Source: Defluviitaleaceae bacterium (lineage in GTDB: Bacteria > Bacillota > Clostridia > Lachnospirales > WQUN01). Taken from it: 37,785 nt of DNA. The stretch's first letter is position 1; every line of letters starts with the position of its first letter. Positions 14,740 through 22,417 of the stretch are shown here, in pieces. The stretch lies in assembly GCA_009787785.1 (NCBI GenBank), contig WQSR01000026.1:1-37785 (forward strand), given 5' to 3'. A model generated the notes under the pieces. The model had not been told where the DNA came from. It searched no databases and was given only the letters and a program-made list of their open reading frames with translations. Both the position numbers and the translations under genes were made by a program.

Positions 14740-16062
14740 TTACAGCATCAGCTCCCGGGCGGCGGCGGTGAGTTCCTCCCGGTATTCGGGGTGGGCGATG
14801 GAGATGAGGCGTTTCGCCCGTTCCTTTATGCTGGTGCCCTTGAGGTTGACCACGCCGTATTCCGTGACTACGTAGTCCACGTCGTTGCGCTGGAGGGACA
14901 CGGTGGCCCCCAGCTTCAGGGAGGGGACGATTTTGGAGATGCGGGCCTTGTGGCCGCCTTCGGCGGTTTTCACCATGGCCGTGGAATAGAGGGCGATGAA
15001 GGAGCGTCCGTTCCTGGCCTTTTGCGCACCGGTGACGGTATCTACCTGGCCGCCGGTGCCGCTATATTGCCGGGGGCCGATGGACTCGGAGCAGCATTGG
15101 CCGGTGAGGTCGATTTCGATGGTGGTGTTAATGGAGACTTGGTTGTCGTTGCGGGCGATAACATAGGGGTCGTTTACATAGTTGGCGTCGAAGAGGAGAA
15201 CGCTGGGGTTGTCGTGGATATAGTCGTAAACTTCCCGGGTGCCCAAGGCGAAGGTGGCGATGGTCTTGCCGGGGAACTTGGTCTTGCGGGCGTTGGTGAC
15301 GACGCCGGACTTTACCAGCTTGACCAGGCCGGTGGAGAGCATCTCGGTGTGGATGCCCAGGTCCTTTTTGCCGGCCAGGGCTTCGGCCACGGCATTGGGG
15401 ATGCCGCCGATGCCGAATTGCAGGCAGTCCCCGTCCTGGATATAGTCGGCGATGAGCTTGCCGATGATTTTGTCGTTTTCCGTGACGGGGGCGTCGGGGA
15501 GGGTGGGTACGGGATAATCCGCTTCGATGCAGTAATCCACGGCACTGATGTGTACTTCCAAATCGCCGAAGGTGCGCGGGTAGTGGGGGTTGATTTCCAG
15601 GATGACGATATCGGCTTGCTGTAGCATACGCTTTTCGTAGGAATTGCTTACCCCAAGGCTGACGAAGCCATGCTTGTCGGGAGGGGTGGCTGTACCGATG
15701 AAGATATTCGGCTTGGTGTGGGCCAGCCGGTTTACCCCGCACAGGCGCAAATGGCAGGGGATGTAGGACACATTGCCCGCGCTATAGGCCGCCCGGGTGG
15801 GGGGGGAAAAGAAGATGTTCTCCGTCAGGAAGGTCTCCCGGTAGGCCGGCTCCAGGTAGGGATAACTGCGCAGGGACAGACAGGACGTAACGGTGATGCA
15901 CGACGCCGAATCGCCAGGGAATTGGGCCGTGCCCCGGACGCGCTCCGCCACGGTATGCAGTTCACTCAGGAAACCTTGCCCCTCTGCCGCGCCCAAGGCC
16001 GACGCGATGTGACAGCCGCTTTGCACCTGTTCGAGTGCTTGCTTCACGGTAATCGTTTTCAT
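14740..16062 (-). CDS. Acetyl-CoA hydrolase/CoA-transferase family protein (4-hydroxybutyrate or butyrate type)
   Basis: A 440-aa family I-like CoA-transferase that moves CoA between acetate and an acyl acid, typical of fermenting Clostridia. The catalytic glutamate should be Glu240 in HTEMLSTG. Other family blocks are FGIGGIPNAVAEAL, IGPRQYSGTGGQVD and VDYVVTEYGVVNLKG. Length and motifs fit AbfT/Cat2 or butyryl-CoA:acetate transferases; substrate choice cannot be settled by eye. A weak AAGGCGG precedes the ATG. It lies 21 bases after the rubrerythrin stop, so it may be read from the rubrerythrin promoter. Confidence 0.92.
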   Translation of the reverse strand: MKTITVKQALEQVQSGCHIASALGAAEGQGFLSELHTVAERVRGTAQFPGDSASCITVTSCLSLRSYPYLEPAYRETFLTENIFFSPPTRAAYSAGNVSYIPCHLRLCGVNRLAHTKPNIFIGTATPPDKHGFVSLGVSNSYEKRMLQQADIVILEINPHYPRTFGDLEVHISAVDYCIEADYPVPTLPDAPVTENDKIIGKLIADYIQDGDCLQFGIGGIPNAVAEALAGKKDLGIHTEMLSTGLVKLVKSGVVTNARKTKFPGKTIATFALGTREVYDYIHDNPSVLLFDANYVNDPYVIARNDNQVSINTTIEIDLTGQCCSESIGPRQYSGTGGQVDTVTGAQKARNGRSFIALYSTAMVKTAEGGHKARISKIVPSLKLGATVSLQRNDVDYVVTEYGVVNLKGTSIKERAKRLISIAHPEYREELTAAARELML

Positions 16063-16083
16063 GGCTTCGCCGCCTTTTATGGG

Positions 16084-16626
16084 TTAATAGTTTACTGCGC
16101 GTAGCTCGAAGAAGGCTTGGGGATGGACGCACACCGGGCATACCTTGGGTGCGGCGGGTGCATCGTGGAGGTGGCCGCAGTTGCGGCAAATCCATACCTG
16201 TTTTTCCTTTTTGGCAAAGACTTGGTCGGTTTCGATGTTTTTCAGCAGGGTCAGGTAGCGTTCCTCGTGTTCCTTTTCGATTTTGCCCACCGCGTCAAAT
16301 AGGTAGGCAATCTTATCGAAGCCTTCCTCACGCGCCTCGGCGGCCATGCGCTTGTACATATCCGTCCATTCGAAGTTTTCCCCCGATGCGGCGGCCTTCA
16401 GATTTTCCACCGTGGAGGGGATGTCGCCCCCGCACAGGAGCTTGAACCAGATTTTGGCGTGCTCCTTCTCGTTGAGCGCGGTTTCCTCGAAGAGGGCGGC
16501 GATTTGCTCGTAGCCTTCCTTTTTCGCCTTGGCGGCAAAATAGGTGTACTTGTTGCGGGCTTGGCTCTCACCGGCGAAGGCTTCGGCTAGGTTGCGTTCG
16601 GTTTTGGTGCCTTTCAGGTTTTCCAT
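16084..16626 (-). CDS. rbr: Rubrerythrin
   Basis: A 180-aa non-heme iron peroxidase that reduces hydrogen peroxide in anaerobes. The di-iron four-helix bundle shows the ligands Glu in [26 protein letters not shown] and EKEHEERY. The C-terminal rubredoxin-like domain has CRNCG and CPVCVHP, holding one FeS4 iron. The start ATG at 16626 has AAGGAGG six bases before it; the frame stays open further upstream but has no such site and would run through the promoter. The gene has a strong promoter at 16664-16692, divergent from that of rlmB. Confidence 0.96.
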   Translation of the reverse strand: MENLKGTKTERNLAEAFAGESQARNKYTYFAAKAKKEGYEQIAALFEETALNEKEHAKIWFKLLCGGDIPSTVENLKAAASGENFEWTDMYKRMAAEAREEGFDKIAYLFDAVGKIEKEHEERYLTLLKNIETDQVFAKKEKQVWICRNCGHLHDAPAAPKVCPVCVHPQAFFELRAVNY

Positions 16627-16663
16627 AGGATACCTCCTTGGTTGATTTTGTGCGGTTTTTGAG

Positions 16664-16692
16664 AATATACTATGTTTTTGCCCCGTGTACAA
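16664..16692 (-). promoter_or_regulatory. Sigma-A promoter of rubrerythrin
   Basis: Read on the minus strand, TTGTAC (16692-16687) and TATATT (16669-16664) are spaced by 17 bases, about 38 bases before the start codon. Confidence 0.75.
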
Positions 16693-16696
16693 GGCT

Positions 16697-16725
16697 TTGA
16701 CACCGGCGGGCAAATGGCCTACACT
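16697..16725 (+). promoter_or_regulatory. Sigma-A promoter of rlmB-yacP-sigH
   Basis: A perfect TTGACA at 16697-16702 is followed after 17 bases by TACACT at 16720-16725. Its -35 box is only five bases from that of the divergent rubrerythrin promoter, so one bound regulator could affect both. Confidence 0.7.
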
Positions 16726-16770
16726 CATCGTATAGCCGGTTAATAATTTCTGCAAAGTGAGCTGACTCCC

Positions 16771-17592
16771 ATGGAAATCGCCCCTCAATCATTAATTCTG
16801 GAAGGCCGCAAGGCCGTGCTGGAAGCTTTAAATCATGAGAAGCCCATCGACCGCATTTTGTTGCGTGTGGACGGCAAGCACCGCCATGCTGCCCCGGAGG
16901 GGAGCGCGGGTGGGGCGACCCGTTTGGAGGGTACCCTTCGCCTCATCGCCGCCAAGGCCCGCGCCCAGAAAATCGTGGTACAGGAAGCGGACAAAGCCAA
17001 GCTGGACGAGCTTTCGGAGACGGGGCACCATCAGGGGGTGATTGCTCTGTGTCCGGCGGTGCCCTATGTGACTATTACGGATATTTTGGCCATCGCCCGG
17101 GAGCGGGGCGAGCCGCCCTTTGTCATTGTGCTGGACGGCGTGACTGACCCACACAACCTGGGTGCGGTGATGCGTAGCGCGGAGGCGGGGGGGGTTCATG
17201 GAATAATTGTGCCCAAGCGGCGGGCGGTGGGCTTGACCGCCACCGTGGCGCGGACTTCTGCCGGGGCCATTACCCATATGGCGGTGGCGCGGGTGCCGAA
17301 TATTACCCGTGCGCTGGAGGAGCTGAAATCGGCCGGGCTTTGGATTGCTTGCGCCGGTACGGGGGAAAAGAGTCTGTTCGAGGCTGACCTTTCCGGGCCC
17401 GTGGCTTTGGTGCTGGGGGCGGAGGGGGAGGGCGTGAGCCGGCTGGTGCGTCAGCACGCGGACTTTGCCGTGGGCATACCTATGCTGGGGAAAATCGGCT
17501 CCTTGAATGTGTCCGTGGCGGCGGGGGTGCTGGTTTACGAGGTGGTGCGCCAGCGGGGGGCGGGGCGCGGGGACAGCGTCCCCGTTAATTAA
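16771..17592 (+). CDS. rlmB: 23S rRNA (guanosine-2'-O-)-methyltransferase RlmB (TrmH family)
   Basis: A 273-aa SPOUT methyltransferase that methylates a ribose in 23S rRNA (G2251 in E. coli) using S-adenosylmethionine. Residues 1 to about 105 form the substrate-binding domain, with an insertion-like Gly/Ala-rich stretch near 40-50. The SPOUT knot shows the three family motifs: [31 protein letters not shown] and [18 protein letters not shown]. The ribosome-binding site is weak. It is followed by yacP and sigH, the order kept in most Firmicutes. Confidence 0.94.
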   Translation: MEIAPQSLILEGRKAVLEALNHEKPIDRILLRVDGKHRHAAPEGSAGGATRLEGTLRLIAAKARAQKIVVQEADKAKLDELSETGHHQGVIALCPAVPYVTITDILAIARERGEPPFVIVLDGVTDPHNLGAVMRSAEAGGVHGIIVPKRRAVGLTATVARTSAGAITHMAVARVPNITRALEELKSAGLWIACAGTGEKSLFEADLSGPVALVLGAEGEGVSRLVRQHADFAVGIPMLGKIGSLNVSVAAGVLVYEVVRQRGAGRGDSVPVN

Positions 17593-17614
17593 TAACCGAA
17601 CAGGGAGGAGCGGC

Positions 17615-18142
17615 GTGGCGCACTATCTGCTGGTGGACGGGTACAATATTATCCATGCCGACGAAGCCCTCACCCGCATGGCCGGGGACTCGCTGGAAAC
17701 GGCGCGGCTCAAGCTATGCGATTTGCTGTGCGAGTTTAAGGCGTTGAGTATGTATCGCATTATCGTGGTCTTCGACGCCCATTTGGTGAGCGGTGGCATT
17801 GGGAGCGTTACCGATTACTATACTATCAAGGTTGTCTTCACCAAAGAAGCAGAAACCGCCGACCATTACATAGAACGCGCCGCCTATACCATGGCCCGCG
17901 CCCGGGCCGACAAAGTCACCGTGGCCACCTCCGATGTGCTGGAGCAGATGATTATACTGGGGCAGGGGGCGCGGAAGCTCTCCGCCGACGCATTGCTCAC
18001 CGAAATCGAAGCCGCCCGCGAAAAAATGCGTGTACGTTTTTTACAGCACCGCCCCGTAAAAAATAACCCCTTCATCGGCCTGGTGGACGAAAAAACCGCC
18101 CAACTACTGGAGGAGATGCGTTATGACAAGCCCAAGGGATGA
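17615..18142 (+). CDS. yacP: NYN-domain endoribonuclease YacP/Rae1
   Basis: A 175-aa protein of the NYN (PIN-like) nuclease family. In Bacillus the homologue Rae1 cuts certain mRNAs in the ribosomal A site. LLVDGYNIIHAD near the N-terminus supplies the first acidic residue, IIVVFDAH the second and VTVATSDVLEQ the third, so the acidic pocket looks complete. The start is GTG at 17615 behind GGGAGGAG; the frame is open further upstream but that part overlaps rlmB. The end overlaps sigH by 20 bases. Confidence 0.93.
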   Translation: MAHYLLVDGYNIIHADEALTRMAGDSLETARLKLCDLLCEFKALSMYRIIVVFDAHLVSGGIGSVTDYYTIKVVFTKEAETADHYIERAAYTMARARADKVTVATSDVLEQMIILGQGARKLSADALLTEIEAAREKMRVRFLQHRPVKNNPFIGLVDEKTAQLLEEMRYDKPKG

Positions 18143-18704
18143 ACAGCTCATCCAAGCCGCCCGCTTAGGGGACACCGACGCCCTGGAGGCCCTCCTCTCC
18201 CGCTTCAAGCCCTTGGTGAAAGCCAAGGCCGCCGCCTATTTCCTCTCCGGCGGCGACCGGGACGACCTGATTCAGGAAGGCATGATTGGCCTGTACAAAG
18301 CCTTCCTGGACTACGCGCCGGAGAAAAATCCCATTTTCTCCGCCTTCGCGTCTCTATGCGTCAACCGGCAGATGCTCACCGCCATCAAGGCCGCCACCCG
18401 GCAAAAGCACGCCCCCCTCAACGACTCCCTCACCCTGGAACGCGCCGAGGAAGCCCCGGAAAACGGCTCAAACCCCGAAGCCTTGCTCATCAGCCGGGAA
18501 TCCTCCCAGGACATCACCCACTTCATCCAGCGCAACCTCTCCCCCCTGGAATACGATGTCCTCATGCTGCACATGGAGGGCATGTCCCACGCCCAAATCG
18601 CCCAAACCCTAAACAAACCCCTCAAATCCGTGGACAATACCCTGCAGCGGGTACGCCGCAAGGTAGGCCGGGAGCTAAAGGCACAGAAAAAGGGGACGAT
18701 ATAG
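18123..18704 (+). CDS. sigH: RNA polymerase sigma-H factor
   Basis: A 193-aa sigma-70 family protein. Region 2 has YFLSGGDRDDLIQEGMIGLY, the pattern of Firmicutes sigma-H. Region 4 ends in a helix-turn-helix (GMSHAQIAQTLNKPLKSVDN) followed by LQRVRRKVGREL. Sigma-H directs early sporulation and transition-phase genes. GGAGGAG precedes the ATG, inside the end of yacP. Placement after rlmB-yacP is the conserved one. It converges on dpaB with 19 bases between stop codons and no clear terminator. Confidence 0.93.
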   Translation: MTSPRDEQLIQAARLGDTDALEALLSRFKPLVKAKAAAYFLSGGDRDDLIQEGMIGLYKAFLDYAPEKNPIFSAFASLCVNRQMLTAIKAATRQKHAPLNDSLTLERAEEAPENGSNPEALLISRESSQDITHFIQRNLSPLEYDVLMLHMEGMSHAQIAQTLNKPLKSVDNTLQRVRRKVGRELKAQKKGTI

Positions 18705-18723
18705 CCAAATAAAATGAAAATTA

Positions 18724-19305
18724 TCACCCGATTATCGGCTGTACCTGCTCCCCTTTCAGGGCCGCCTCCATGGCGGGCATCACTTTCCCTGTGAGGAAGA
18801 CCATGGAGCGGGGCTTCTCTGCGGGGGCATCCTGGTTAAAGGGGACGAAATAGATATTGCGGGTATTCAGCAGGTGGCCGATATTTTTTGCTCCCCCCGC
18901 CAGCGCGTCGTTGCTGGAGAGTGCCAGCACCACGGGCCGGTTGTTGCGCAGGTGCGACTTGGCCGCCATGGTCACGGCGGTGTCGGCGATGCCAGCGGCC
19001 AGCTTGGCCAGCGTATTGCCCGTGGCGGGCAGAATGAGCAATATATCCAACAATTTGCCCGGCCCGATGGGCTCGGCTTCGGAAACAGTGGAAAGGGGCG
19101 GACGGCCCGTGAGCAAGGTCAGCCTTCTCTTCGTTTCCTCTGCGGTGCCGAAGCGGGTATCCAAGGTGGCCGTGGCGTGGGAAATGATGGGGGTGATGTC
19201 CGCACCCTTTAAAATCAACGCCTCCATACAGGTAAAGGCCGTCTCAAGGGTACAGAACGAACCGGTGAGGGCGAAGCCCACCCGTAGCTTTTCAAAGGGA
19301 TTCAT
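18724..19305 (-). CDS. dpaB: Dipicolinate synthase subunit B
   Basis: A 193-aa flavoprotein-fold subunit (SpoVFB) of the enzyme that oxidises dihydrodipicolinate to dipicolinic acid in the mother cell during spore formation. FALTGSFCTLETAF at the start, PIISHATATLDTRFG, ILPATGNTLAKLAAGIADTA and RPVVLALSSNDALAG are family blocks. Its ATG overlaps the dpaA stop by four bases (ATGA), so the two are coupled. This pair marks the organism as an endospore former. Confidence 0.95.
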   Translation of the reverse strand: MNPFEKLRVGFALTGSFCTLETAFTCMEALILKGADITPIISHATATLDTRFGTAEETKRRLTLLTGRPPLSTVSEAEPIGPGKLLDILLILPATGNTLAKLAAGIADTAVTMAAKSHLRNNRPVVLALSSNDALAGGAKNIGHLLNTRNIYFVPFNQDAPAEKPRSMVFLTGKVMPAMEAALKGEQVQPIIG

Positions 19306-20174
19306 ATCGTACCCCCCTCCATTTCTTCAATAATATAGTTCACCGTATCCAGGATATAGCCCGCCGTGGTCACAGGGGCTATCTTCCCCGGCAAGGACGT
19401 GGCGAACAGCACCTTCAGGCCGAAGGCGCGGCTGGCGTTCACATCCACCCCATAGGGCGGCGAGGCAAGGTCAATAATCAAAGCTTTCTTGTCGATGTGC
19501 CCCATATTCCCCCCGTCCAGCAAAATCTCCGGCACGGTATTGAAAATCACGGCGGCCTGGGCCAGCCGGCCTTCCATGTCTTCGAAGAAAACCGCTTCAT
19601 GCCCGCACGAACGCGCCCGCGCCGCCGCCGCCTTCGAATTGACCACCGCGCATACCCGCGCACCCATCCCCCGCAGCATGGCCGCCAGTATGCTTCCGAT
19701 GCGCCCGTAGCCGATGATGAGCATGGGGTTGTCATGGAGGGTGATATCCGTTTCCTCGATGGCGATTTTAATGGCACCCTCGGCGGTGGGGATGGCGTTG
19801 GCCACCAGCAATTCCTCCCGCTGGAGCATATCCAAGGCGCGGACATTGTGCGCTTTGGCCATGGCGAATATCTCCGGCTTCATATATCCCGCCATAAAAA
19901 TCTGGTGCGGCTTGAGCAGACCAAACAATTCCTGGGCGAAAATCGGCGCGTTGTGAAAGGGGGCGTTCAGGGTGCCGCCATGGTGCGCACAGGGTATGGG
20001 CCCGATGATATAGTCCGCACAGGCTATCGCTTCCTCTAAGTTCTTGCACTGCATGGACAGCTCCCGCTCGTAGTTGACGAAGCCATACAATTTCACCTGA
20101 TGCCCCTGCTTATATAACATCTCGGCCAGAGCGGCATTCCTCTTGTCCCCGCCAACCACGGAAAACGTGCGCAT
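19302..20174 (-). CDS. dpaA: Dipicolinate synthase subunit A
   Basis: A 290-aa dehydrogenase-like subunit (SpoVFA). The N-terminus FSVVGGDKRNAALAEML is typical of DpaA. A second nucleotide-binding fold shows LIIGYGRIGSILAAMLRGMG at about residues 152-171, a Gly-x-Gly-x-x-Gly site for NAD(P). The C-terminus keeps IIDLASPPYGVD and PGKIAPVTTAGYI. GGGGGGAG stands before the ATG. It is divergent from dnaA, and a candidate sigma-K promoter lies upstream. The position beside dnaA is unusual; rnpA-rpmH normally occupies this side of the origin in Firmicutes. Confidence 0.95.
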   Translation of the reverse strand: MRTFSVVGGDKRNAALAEMLYKQGHQVKLYGFVNYERELSMQCKNLEEAIACADYIIGPIPCAHHGGTLNAPFHNAPIFAQELFGLLKPHQIFMAGYMKPEIFAMAKAHNVRALDMLQREELLVANAIPTAEGAIKIAIEETDITLHDNPMLIIGYGRIGSILAAMLRGMGARVCAVVNSKAAAARARSCGHEAVFFEDMEGRLAQAAVIFNTVPEILLDGGNMGHIDKKALIIDLASPPYGVDVNASRAFGLKVLFATSLPGKIAPVTTAGYILDTVNYIIEEMEGGTI

Positions 20175-20212
20175 GGCTCTCCCCCCAAATCGTTTTTCTG
20201 TAGGTGCTGTTC

Positions 20213-20241
20213 TATCCTATGTAGCTATGTCCAAAAATGTG
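20213..20241 (-). promoter_or_regulatory. Candidate sigma-K promoter of dpaA-dpaB
   Basis: On the minus strand CAC (20241-20239) is followed after 17 bases by CATAGGATA (20221-20213). This fits the Bacillus sigma-K consensus AC-N16/17-CATANNNTA. The -10 box lies about 39 bases before the dpaA start. In Bacillus subtilis spoVF is known to be sigma-K dependent. Confidence 0.6.
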
Positions 20242-20271
20242 AACAGCCTTGTTAATTTTATGTGACTTTCC

Positions 20272-20376
20272 TGTGGAGTGCGTGTGGAATGTATGTTATT
20301 TTTTTGTTATACTAGACTGGCGACAAAAACGCTTACGGGATATTTATTAACAGCCTGTGGAAATCACTGTGGATAA
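20272..20376 (+). promoter_or_regulatory. DnaA-box cluster upstream of dnaA
   Basis: One perfect box, TGTGGATAA at 20368-20376, and three divergent ones in the same orientation: TGTGGAGTG 20272-20280, TGTGGAATG 20283-20291 and TGTGGAAAT 20356-20364. They form two pairs spaced 11 and 12 bases start to start. A -10-like TATACT sits at 20308-20313 between the pairs, so DnaA binding would also autoregulate dnaA. This is the upstream half of a bipartite origin. Confidence 0.75.
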
Positions 20377-20389
20377 AGCGAGGGTTCTC

Positions 20390-21712
20390 ATGGATTTACG
20401 TACGATTTGGTCCAAAATGCTCAAACTGTTGGAATCATCCGTGGCGCAGGCTACCTTTGAAGCCTATATAAAGCCCATGACGCCCCACTCCTTTGAGAAC
20501 GACGTGTTTTATCTGAAGACCCCCGACGACTTCCACAAGCCCACCATCGTCAAGCGGTACATGTATTACATCAAAGACAGCCTCTCCACCGTCATGGGCA
20601 ACAACGGCTTGGATGTGCGCATCATCTCCCCCGAAGACCTGACCGAATCGGGCCCCAACCGCCGGAAGCATGACAATTACACCAAAACCAACCTCCGCCA
20701 CCACTATGTCTTTGAATCCTTCGTGGAGGGCAAATGCAACCAGCTTGCCTTTGCCGCGGCCCAGGCCGTGGCGGAAACCTTGGGCACCACGGGGTACAAC
20801 CCCTTATTCCTGTACGGCGGCGTGGGCCTGGGCAAAACCCATCTTTTGCATTCCATAGGCAACCAGGTGGTGGAGCAAAACCCGGATTTGAAAGTCCGCT
20901 ACATTTCCTCAGAGACCTTTACCAACGAGTTCGTCACCGCCATCCGGGAGCAGACCGCCTTGCAATTCAAATTCAAATACCGGGACTGTGACTTGTTCCT
21001 GATAGACGACGTGCAATTTCTGGAGGGCAAGGACGGCACCCAGGAGGAAATGTTCCATACCTTCAACGACATCTACAGCAACAACAAGCAAATCGTAATC
21101 ACCAGCGACCTGCCCCCCAATAAGCTCACCGGCCTGGAGGAACGCCTAACCTCCCGCTTCGCCATGGGCCTGCAGGTGGACATCACCATGCCCGATTACG
21201 AAACCCGGGCCGCCATCCTGGAAAAAAAGCTCCACCGGGAGCAAATCGACATCCCCGTCCAAGTCAAGGAATTTATCCTGCGCAACGTGGTTTCCAATAT
21301 CCGCGACCTGGAAGGCGCGTTGAATAAAATCACCGCCTACGCCCGCCTCTCAAAAGTCCCCATCTCCCTGGACCTGGCCGAAACCGCCCTCAAGGACCAG
21401 CTCAAGGGCCACATCCCGCCGGTCATCACCGTGCCCTATATACAAAAAATCGTATCCGCTCATTTCAAGCTTACCCCGGAGGAACTCAACAGCCGCCGCC
21501 GCACCCAGAAAATCGTCTTCCCACGCCAAATCGCCATGTACCTGTGCCGCAAGCTACTGGAAGTCTCCCTCCCGGATGTGGGCAACTTCTTCGGCGGCTT
21601 TGACCATACCACGGTCATCCATAGCTGCGACAAAATCGCCAACGAGCTGGAATACGACGAAAAACTGCGCGAAACCGTGGCGGAGCTGGAGCGGACGATA
21701 AAAGGGGAATGA
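20390..21712 (+). CDS. dnaA: Chromosomal replication initiator DnaA
   Basis: A 440-aa AAA+ initiator that binds DnaA boxes and opens oriC. The start ATG at 20390 was chosen because MDLRTIWSKMLKLLE is the usual domain I beginning; the open frame from GTG 20357 contains a DnaA box and is upstream sequence. Domain I spans residues 1 to about 85, with a short linker domain. The ATPase has Walker A GGVGLGKTH (K149), Walker B FLIDDVQFL and the arginine-finger region GLEERLTSRF. The C-terminal DNA-binding domain has the signature FGGFDHTTVIHSCDKI. Repeat copy B begins six bases after the stop. Confidence 0.97.
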   Translation: MDLRTIWSKMLKLLESSVAQATFEAYIKPMTPHSFENDVFYLKTPDDFHKPTIVKRYMYYIKDSLSTVMGNNGLDVRIISPEDLTESGPNRRKHDNYTKTNLRHHYVFESFVEGKCNQLAFAAAQAVAETLGTTGYNPLFLYGGVGLGKTHLLHSIGNQVVEQNPDLKVRYISSETFTNEFVTAIREQTALQFKFKYRDCDLFLIDDVQFLEGKDGTQEEMFHTFNDIYSNNKQIVITSDLPPNKLTGLEERLTSRFAMGLQVDITMPDYETRAAILEKKLHREQIDIPVQVKEFILRNVVSNIRDLEGALNKITAYARLSKVPISLDLAETALKDQLKGHIPPVITVPYIQKIVSAHFKLTPEELNSRRRTQKIVFPRQIAMYLCRKLLEVSLPDVGNFFGGFDHTTVIHSCDKIANELEYDEKLRETVAELERTIKGE

Positions 21713-21717
21713 AATAC

Positions 21718-21892
21718 GGGGAGTATAGATGTAATGACCGCGCTGGCACGCATTGTGCGATGATTGGCTTGGCCGGGGAAGTGGTTGCGTTCGTTTCGCT
21801 CCGCGAACCTAACGCCAACCACATAACCCCGTCCCGCGCCACTAATCTGCACAATTGCGTGAGACGCGCTTGCCATTACATCTATACTCCCC
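21718..21892 (+). repeat. Class I hairpin element, copy B
   Basis: The arms 21718-21736 and 21874-21892 are perfect 19-base reverse complements (GGGGAGTATAGATGTAATG on the left). They resemble no other copy. Between them lies the shared core. The inner stem CACGCA-TTGTGC/GCACAATTGCGTG differs from copy D but keeps pairing and the same single-base bulge. The element starts six bases after the dnaA stop and lies between dnaA and the origin core. Confidence 0.93.
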
Positions 21893-21930
21893 TATCCCAG
21901 GCAAACCCCTCCCAAAGGAAAAAATTACTT

Positions 21931-22136
21931 TGTGGAATGCGCTGTGGATGAAATGTGAATAAAAATAGGGTAAAATACCTCTTGTGGAAAGAGGGGAAAA
22001 GCCAATGATTTATCCCCGGCTTTTCGACAGGGGATTCAACAGGGCAAAAGCGTACTGTGTAAGGCTTCGCCGGGCTTTTCCACCAATTAACAGCCCCTAT
22101 TACTACTGCTACTAATCAATATAATATATATATAAT
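21931..22136 (+). other. Replication origin oriC core (boxes, DnaA-trios, unwinding element)
   Basis: Divergent DnaA boxes lie at 21931-21939, 21943-21951 (TGTGGATGA, one mismatch), 21983-21991 and, in the other orientation, 22010-22018 and 22076-22084 (TTTTCCACC). After a short GC stretch (CAGCCCC) comes a run of triplets at 22098-22115, TAT TAC TAC TGC TAC TAA. This is the layout of the DnaA-trio element known in Bacillus subtilis. The AT-rich unwinding element with TATATATAAT follows to 22136. Location between dnaA and dnaN and the order of parts make this a confident origin; box matches are weak individually. Confidence 0.88.
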
Positions 22137-22151
22137 CACCTCGCTGACTAA

Positions 22152-22338
22152 GGGTGAGTGGGGAGGGAATGAAAGGGTAAGCGCGTCTCACTCACTCGCG
22201 CAGATTAGTGGCGCGGGGCGGGGTTATGTGGTTGGCGTTAGGTTCGCGGAGCGAAACGAACGCAACCACTTCCCCGGCCAAGCCAATCATCCAGCGATGA
22301 GTGCCAGCGCGTCCCATTCATTCCCTCCCCACTTACCC
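22152..22338 (-). repeat. Class I hairpin element, copy C (reverse orientation)
   Basis: The core is the reverse complement of copies A, B and D. The arms 22158-22173 and 22317-22332 are perfect 16-base complements (GTGGGGAGGGAATGAA); pairing extends to 22152 and 22338 with one mismatch. The arms are unlike those of the other copies. It lies between the unwinding element of oriC and dnaN, so copies B and C bracket the origin core in opposite orientation. Confidence 0.93.
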
Positions 22339-22417
22339 GGAGCCAACAAAGTAGTTATGTAATATAATATATAATGATATAAAATACATATTTGCCTGTG
22401 CATGGAAAGGAGCCGTT

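Noticed and set aside
20357..20389. Longer DnaA N-terminus from GTG 20357
   Set aside because: This stretch contains DnaA boxes including a perfect one, and the family start MDLRTIW begins at 20390.
21718..22338. Insertion sequence or composite transposon around oriC
   Set aside because: No transposase frame inside either copy, arms differ between copies, and no target-site duplication can be recognised.
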